Of a stretch of DNA of 16,719 nucleotides, positions 13,339-16,719 are shown piece after piece. The position numbers were made by a program, and so were the translations under genes. Position 1 is the stretch's first letter, and every line of letters starts with the position of its first letter. This stretch comes from Desulfobacteraceae bacterium (GTDB lineage Bacteria > Desulfobacterota > Desulfobulbia > Desulfobulbales > Desulfobulbaceae). The stretch spans positions 1 through 16,719 of the forward strand of contig JALHJD010000034.1 of the NCBI GenBank assembly GCA_022837185.1. The letters run 5' to 3'. The notes below the pieces were generated by a model. That model was not told the DNA's origin. It worked only from the letters and a program-made list of their open reading frames with translations, and did not search any database.

Positions 13339-14790
13339 ATGATCAGGACCATTGCCTTGCTGGCGGTGCTTGCCCTGGGCGGGGCGGGAACGGTTTGGGC
13401 GGAGGAGAAAGTCTTTCAGATTGATCGGGAAAAATATCCCTACTATCCCTCTCTGATCCAGTGGAACAAGTCCGGGGCCGAATTCACGCCTCCCGAGGTG
13501 TGCGGCGAATGCCATGAAAAGCAGTATGAAGAGTGGACCGGTTCCGTGCATGCCCTGGCATTCAAGGACCCGATATATCAGGGGGAGCTGAACAAGGCGG
13601 TCAAGGCGGTCGGCCATGAAATATCGAGACAGTGCGAAGGGTGCCATTCTCCGGCCGGCATGGTGACCGGCGAAATCAAGAAGCCGGGACTGGCCGGCCT
13701 GAGCTCCATGGCCATCAACGGGGTTTCCTGTGACATCTGCCACTCGGTCAGCGGCACGACGCACTGTGAAACGCCTTCGCGGGAACCGGAAAACGGTTCC
13801 TTTATTCTCACCCCCGGGATGGACACCGAAGCGGGACCGGTCCTTGTCAAGCGTGGTCCCCTGGAGCCGTTCGAAGGCTGCGGCGAGGATTTTCACCAGT
13901 GCGAACGGTCGCCCCTCCATCTACGGGCGGATCTATGCGCCTCCTGCCACCAGGTGTATCATTACGAGGCCCATTTTCCTCTGGAAGCCACCTATCTGGA
14001 ATGGAAGCACGGGCCGTACGCGCAAAGGAACATCCTTTGCCAGGACTGTCACATGGTGGATTCGGAAACCTTTCTCCGCACGGCCGATACCTTGGAAAAA
14101 CCGGGCCGGGAAGAGTATCATCACTATTTCAACGGGGCTAACTTCCTCCTCTACTTTCTGGCCGAGCAGGCCGCCAAAAAGGCTGGAGACGAAGCCCTAG
14201 CCGCCAATGTGCGGCACAAGTACGAAATGGCCATCCAGCGGCTGCAGTCGGCCGCCGATCTTGAAATTGAACCGGTGTACGGCAATAACGGGCTGGTCGA
14301 GGCAAAGGTGCGGGTGAAAAATATTCGCGCCGGCCATAATCTCCCCACCTCCCTGACCAACGTCAGGGAGATGTGGCTGGAGGTGACGATTCGGGATAAG
14401 GGAGGAAACGTTCTGTACAGCAGCGGCATCCTCGATGACCAGGGTCATCTGCCGCCGGCCGTCCGGGTGTTCAATTCGGAGGGCATGGGCGACGATTTCC
14501 ATTTTGCCATCGATCCGTGGATCGTGACCGCGTTTTCCCGGCACGACACCATCCCCCCCAAGGGATTCAGGGATGTCTATTATCCTGTCAACGCCCCGCC
14601 CGGGGTCGATGTCGTCACCATCGAGGCCAGGCTGCGCTATCGCCAGGCCGACCAGGGAGTCGCGGAACTCCTGCTGGCCGCGGTGCCTGAGGATATGGAC
14701 CTCGAAGCGATCTATGGCATCAAGCAGATTCCGCTCCTGCCCATCGTGGATATGGTGGTTCGCACAGCCGACCTGAAAACGGCCAGGTAA
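13339..14790 (+). CDS. Exported pentaheme c-type cytochrome
   Basis: Periplasmic electron carrier or reductase with five covalently bound hemes. 483 residues. A Sec signal peptide is visible (MIRTIALLAVLALGG, cleavage likely after VWA near 21). Five CXXCH sites: CGECH (55-59), CEGCH (99-103), CDICH (131-135), CASCH (200-204) and CQDCH (234-238). Further histidines (H71, H93, H224 and others) could be distal ligands. This spacing resembles the cytochrome c554-like family. The C-terminal ~200 residues carry no hemes and look beta-rich (RAGHNLPTSLTNVREMWLEV near 330-350). The ATG at 13339 has GGAGGT six bases upstream. It stands alone, closed by a strong terminator. The electron partner is unknown: extracellular respiration, nitrogen-oxide or sulfur chemistry all fit. 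Confidence 0.93.
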   Translation: MIRTIALLAVLALGGAGTVWAEEKVFQIDREKYPYYPSLIQWNKSGAEFTPPEVCGECHEKQYEEWTGSVHALAFKDPIYQGELNKAVKAVGHEISRQCEGCHSPAGMVTGEIKKPGLAGLSSMAINGVSCDICHSVSGTTHCETPSREPENGSFILTPGMDTEAGPVLVKRGPLEPFEGCGEDFHQCERSPLHLRADLCASCHQVYHYEAHFPLEATYLEWKHGPYAQRNILCQDCHMVDSETFLRTADTLEKPGREEYHHYFNGANFLLYFLAEQAAKKAGDEALAANVRHKYEMAIQRLQSAADLEIEPVYGNNGLVEAKVRVKNIRAGHNLPTSLTNVREMWLEVTIRDKGGNVLYSSGILDDQGHLPPAVRVFNSEGMGDDFHFAIDPWIVTAFSRHDTIPPKGFRDVYYPVNAPPGVDVVTIEARLRYRQADQGVAELLLAAVPEDMDLEAIYGIKQIPLLPIVDMVVRTADLKTAR

Positions 14791-14824
14791 GAAGAAAGGG
14801 CATCGATCCCGTTCGCAGGAAAAA

Positions 14825-14870
14825 GAGGCCCGGTTCATGCGGGGAGCATGTCCGGGCCTCATTGCTTTTT
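14825..14870. terminator. Strong bidirectional intrinsic terminator
   Basis: GAGGCCCGG (14825-14833) pairs with CCGGGCCTC (14852-14860), and inside it CATGC (14836-14840) pairs with GCATG (14846-14850). On the plus strand ATTGCTTTTT follows. On the minus strand CTTTTTCC follows the stem. It therefore serves both the cytochrome (plus) and the SOD (minus) genes, which converge here. Confidence 0.87.
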
Positions 14871-14912
14871 GCGGATCCGGAAGCGGCCAGCCGGCCTCCT
14901 GCCGGAGGGAAG

Positions 14913-15626
14913 TTATGCGCCGAGATTGGCCGCGGCGAAATCCCAGTTGATCAGCTTGTCGAGGACGGCGTTGACGTAGTCAGCGCGGCGGTTCTGATAA
15001 TCCAGGTAATAAGCGTGCTCCCAGACGTCTATGGTCAGCAGGGGCTTCATGCCCATGGTCAGGGGAAGGTCTGCGTTGCCGGTCTTGACCGCTTTGAGTT
15101 TGTCGCCATCCTGCACCAGCCAGGCCCAGCCGCTGCCGAACTGGGTTGCCGCCGCGGCCGCCAATTCCTCCCTGCAGGCGTCCATGCTGCCGAAGGAGGC
15201 CTCGATCTGCTGTTTGAGCGCTCCGGTGGGTTCGCCGCCGCCGCCGGGTTTCAGGCACTGCCAGTAGAAGGTGTGGTTCCATACCTGGGCGGCGTTATTG
15301 AAAATAGCGGCCTTGTCTGGCTGGCCGGCGGTGGCGGCTATGATTTTGTCCAGGGAAAGATCGGCAAGCTCCGTTCCTGCTACGAGCTTGTTGAGATTGT
15401 CGACATACGCCTTGTGGTGCTTGCCGTAATGGAAGCCCATGGTTTTGGCCGAAATCACCGGTTCAAGGGCGTTGTCCGCGTAAGGCAGGGGCGGCAGGGA
15501 ATGGATCTCCGCCGCCAGGGCGCCGGCGGGGAACCCGTTCACGGCGAACAGGATCGCCGCTCCGGCGGATGCGCTGAGAAAATCACGGCGGGTAAGGATC
15601 GGGGAACTTGTCGTGTGCTCGCTCAT
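14913..15626 (-). CDS. sodB: Fe-type superoxide dismutase with Tat signal peptide
   Basis: Converts superoxide to O2 and H2O2. 237 residues from the ATG at 15626, with AGGAGG at 15634-15639. The N-terminal ~40 residues are a twin-arginine signal ([19 protein letters not shown], residues 11-29; likely cut after ALA near 38), so the enzyme is exported folded to the periplasm. The mature part is typical: metal ligands H66 (GFHYGKHH), H118 (WNHTFYW), D200 and H204 ([11 protein letters not shown]). The outer-sphere glutamine Q114 in AAQVWNH marks the iron rather than manganese type. Most bacterial Fe-SODs are cytoplasmic, so Tat export is notable. It converges on the cytochrome gene at a shared terminator. 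Confidence 0.95.
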   Translation of the reverse strand: MSEHTTSSPILTRRDFLSASAGAAILFAVNGFPAGALAAEIHSLPPLPYADNALEPVISAKTMGFHYGKHHKAYVDNLNKLVAGTELADLSLDKIIAATAGQPDKAAIFNNAAQVWNHTFYWQCLKPGGGGEPTGALKQQIEASFGSMDACREELAAAAATQFGSGWAWLVQDGDKLKAVKTGNADLPLTMGMKPLLTIDVWEHAYYLDYQNRRADYVNAVLDKLINWDFAAANLGA

Positions 15627-15650
15627 GGGGTTGCCTCCTGTTGGTTTGAG

Positions 15651-15663
15651 GGACCGATGGTCC
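15651..15663. promoter_or_regulatory. Palindrome in the SOD leader
   Basis: GGACC-GAT-GGTCC, 25 bp upstream of the sod start, is a perfect 5-bp inverted repeat. It could be an operator or an mRNA hairpin. It does not match a Fur or IscR consensus that I can recognise. Confidence 0.3.
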
Positions 15664-15815
15664 GGGAATTGAATTGGTTCAGGGTCCTCTCCGGGGGAAC
15701 GGACCGGCACGGCCTCCTCCCTGGAGGGAAGGGCTGGCCTGTCTGTTTTTGCCCGGTTTCGTCGCTGGCTTTATTTTCGCTCTTATATCGCTTTCCGACG
15801 GCTCTGGACAAAGGG

Positions 15816-15834
15816 TGTCCGGTCAGCCCGGACA
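15816..15834 (-). terminator. Possible terminator after the NifX-like gene
   Basis: TGTCCGG (15816-15822) and CCGGACA (15828-15834) form a perfect 7-bp stem with a 5-nt loop, about 20 bp past the stop on the minus strand. It is followed there by CCCTTTG, a poor T-run, so the call is weak. Confidence 0.4.
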
Positions 15835-15855
15835 GGGAGCGCCGGGCGCCGCCGG

Positions 15856-16164
15856 TTATTGCTCTGCCGCAGCGGCCGCGGCATCCGCGGCGCTGCCGGC
15901 AGCGGTCCGGAATTCCATTTGCCTGCCCTGCAGGGCGTTGATCATCCTGGGGCCGAACTCCCCGGCGATGATGATCCGGAGCCCTTTTGCGGCCAGAAAA
16001 TCTGCAACCTGCGGCCCGGCGCCTCTTTGAACCTCACGGAAGGGGTTGGCCACCGCTTCGACCAGAACGCCCCGGTCATCGAAGAGGAGAAAATAGGGGG
16101 AGCGGGCCGACTGGCTGCTGACCGATGCCTCGGCCGTTTCGCCCTCGGCGGCAACGGCAATGCG
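15856..16164 (-). pseudogene. NifX/NifB-type iron-molybdenum cluster-binding protein, start missing
   Basis: Small proteins of this family bind or carry Fe-Mo or Fe-S clusters; many occur outside nitrogenase operons in anaerobes with no known partner. The visible 102 residues match the whole domain: RIAVAAEGE at the start, ARSPYFLLFD, then PFREVQRGAGPQVADFLAAK, IIAGEFGPRMINAL and an Ala-rich tail ending EQ at the TAA (15856-15858). Family members usually begin with Met just before the first IAV, but here the codon before is CGC and no ATG, GTG or TTG sits there. Immediately upstream (16165 on) the DNA reads as FliM on the other strand. The real start was therefore removed by the junction. A longer frame continues to 16491, but that part is only antisense to FliM and MurA. 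Confidence 0.8.
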
Positions 16165-16356
16165 CTCGCCCAGGCGCGTGAACTCACGGAAATCGAGCAG
16201 ATGGTCATCCGCCGGATGGTCGCCGGGATGCTCGAACACCTCCGCGAGGGTTGGCGCAATATCGCCGACGTCAAGCCCCGCGTCGAGTCCGTGGAAACCA
16301 ACCCTATGTTCGCCCAGATCGTCGCGCCAAGTGAAATGTGCGCGGTGATTTCCTTC
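16165..16356 (+). pseudogene. fliM: Internal fragment of flagellar motor switch protein FliM
   Basis: The plus-strand frame (cag at 16171-16173, atg at 16201-16203) gives about 58 residues strongly resembling the FliM middle domain: ARELTEIEQMVIRRMV, HLREGWRNIADVKPRVESVE, then TNPMFAQIVAPSEM and VISF. FliM forms part of the flagellar C-ring and binds CheY-P; the conserved TEIEQ, VESVETNP and VAPSEM elements belong to its central domain. Neither the N-terminus nor the C-terminus is present, and no other flagellar gene is nearby. On the left it touches the start-less NifX-like gene and on the right it runs into murA antisense. The right boundary is blurred: 16338-16356 could belong to either gene. 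Confidence 0.77.
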
Positions 16357-16583
16357 GCGTGGAGGCGCAGCACCCCCGGCTCCACCCATTCGACGGAAGC
16401 GCCGAGGCTGCGCACGATGTCGCAGACCACGTGCACGTCGAGGATGTCGGGCACGTTGCGCAGGGTCACCGGCTCGTCGGTGAGCAGGCACGCCGGGATC
16501 ATCTTGAGCGCGGCGTTCTTGTTGCCGCTCGCCGTGATGGTCCCGCCCAGTTCGTGCCCGCCTTCGATGACAAACTGTTCCAT
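16341..16583 (-). pseudogene. murA: N-terminal fragment of UDP-GlcNAc 1-carboxyvinyltransferase
   Basis: MurA catalyses the first committed step of peptidoglycan synthesis (enolpyruvyl transfer to UDP-GlcNAc) in the cytoplasm. From the ATG at 16583 about 81 residues match: FVIEGGHELGGTITASGNKN (4-23) with the conserved K22-N23 pair, ACLLTDEPVTLRNVPDILDV (31-50), then VRSLGASVEWVEPGVLRLHA. After about residue 81 the family sequence stops and the DNA becomes FliM on the opposite strand. Intact MurA has about 420 residues, so at least 80 percent is missing, including the active-site cysteine loop. Base composition upstream (16600-16719) looks even more GC-rich than the rest of the window. Confidence 0.86.
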
Positions 16584-16657
16584 GATAATGGCTCGCCTCG
16601 CTGTGTTGATGATGACTCAGTCACTTGCGGACCGCGCCGCGTTGCCCGCCGCGCCGC

Positions 16658-16719
16658 TCAGCCAAAGCGGACCGCCACCGGGTCGCCCACCGCCACGCCG
16701 AGCGCGCGCGCCGCGTGGC
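16658..16719 (-). CDS. Possible C-terminal end of an unidentified gene (cut by window edge)
   Basis: One minus-strand frame from the edge reads HAARALGVAVGDPVAVRFG and stops at TGA (16658-16660), 74 bp before murA. Only 19 residues are visible, too few to assign. It looks like coding sequence but could be chance in GC-rich DNA. Confidence 0.28.
   Translation of the reverse strand, partial: HAARALGVAVGDPVAVRFG

Noticed and set aside
14862..15941. 359-codon plus-strand open frame opposite sodB
   Set aside because: Shadow of sodB that also runs through the terminator and promoter regions.
16165..16491. N-terminal extension of the NifX-like frame upstream to 16491
   Set aside because: This part is antisense to FliM and MurA fragments that have real family motifs; its own residues look random.
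1..16719. CRISPR arrays, tRNA or rRNA genes, insertion sequences, prophage or defence systems
   Set aside because: I looked for regularly spaced repeats, tRNA-like cloverleafs, rRNA signatures, transposases and defence-gene motifs, and saw none on either strand.

Overview
This window is GC-rich, gene-dense bacterial DNA. The content suggests an anaerobic or facultatively anaerobic Deltaproteobacterium (Desulfobacterota, possibly Desulfuromonadales-like). The clues are a four-subunit group 3b [NiFe] hydrogenase, an exported pentaheme c-type cytochrome, a NifX/NifB-type cofactor-binding protein, a small ferritin-like protein of the encapsulated type, and an exported Fe-superoxide dismutase. The lineage is inferred from gene content and remembered family resemblance, not from a search.

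Layout. (1) 1-428, minus: N-terminal third of cyclopropane-fatty-acid synthase (cfa), running off the left edge. (2) 768-4797, plus: a tightly coupled hydB-hydG-hydD-hydA operon encoding a bidirectional NAD(P)-linked hydrogenase/sulfhydrogenase, with a recognisable promoter. (3) 4810-5022, minus: a small unknown protein whose stop codon and the hydA stop codon form the ends of one perfect 18-bp palindrome. (4) 5145-7654, plus: alanine dehydrogenase, then a repeat-containing spacer, then a class V cysteine desulfurase. (5) 7790-9248, minus: a cysteine-rich unknown, a YciI-like protein and a phosphoribosyltransferase. (6) 9249-9590: non-coding, with a start-less open frame. (7) 9591-12399, minus: ferritin-like protein, S4 RNA-binding protein and a membrane LTA-synthase-type phosphotransferase with a possible structured leader. 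(8) 12558-~13249, minus: a frameshifted, 5'-eroded gene remnant. (9) 13339-14790, plus: pentaheme cytochrome c, ending at a strong bidirectional terminator shared with (10) 14913-15626, minus: Tat-exported Fe-SOD.

Right end. From about 16165 the sequence stops making sense as a genome. A NifX-type gene (minus) has lost its start and abuts an internal FliM piece of about 190 bp on the opposite strand. That piece abuts the first ~81 codons of murA on the minus strand. Three unrelated gene fragments with no intact ends look like a chimera (assembly or amplification) or a rearrangement, and this part should not be interpreted as an operon.

How the genes work together (inference). The hydrogenase exchanges electrons between H2 and NAD(P)H, and alanine dehydrogenase is an NADH-linked sink or source next to it. 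The cytochrome, SOD, ferritin-like protein and desulfurase fit an iron/heme-rich redox physiology with protection against oxygen. The most notable biological observation is that the hydrogenase large subunit ends exactly at the residue after which maturation proteases normally cut, so it appears to be encoded without the removable C-terminal peptide.
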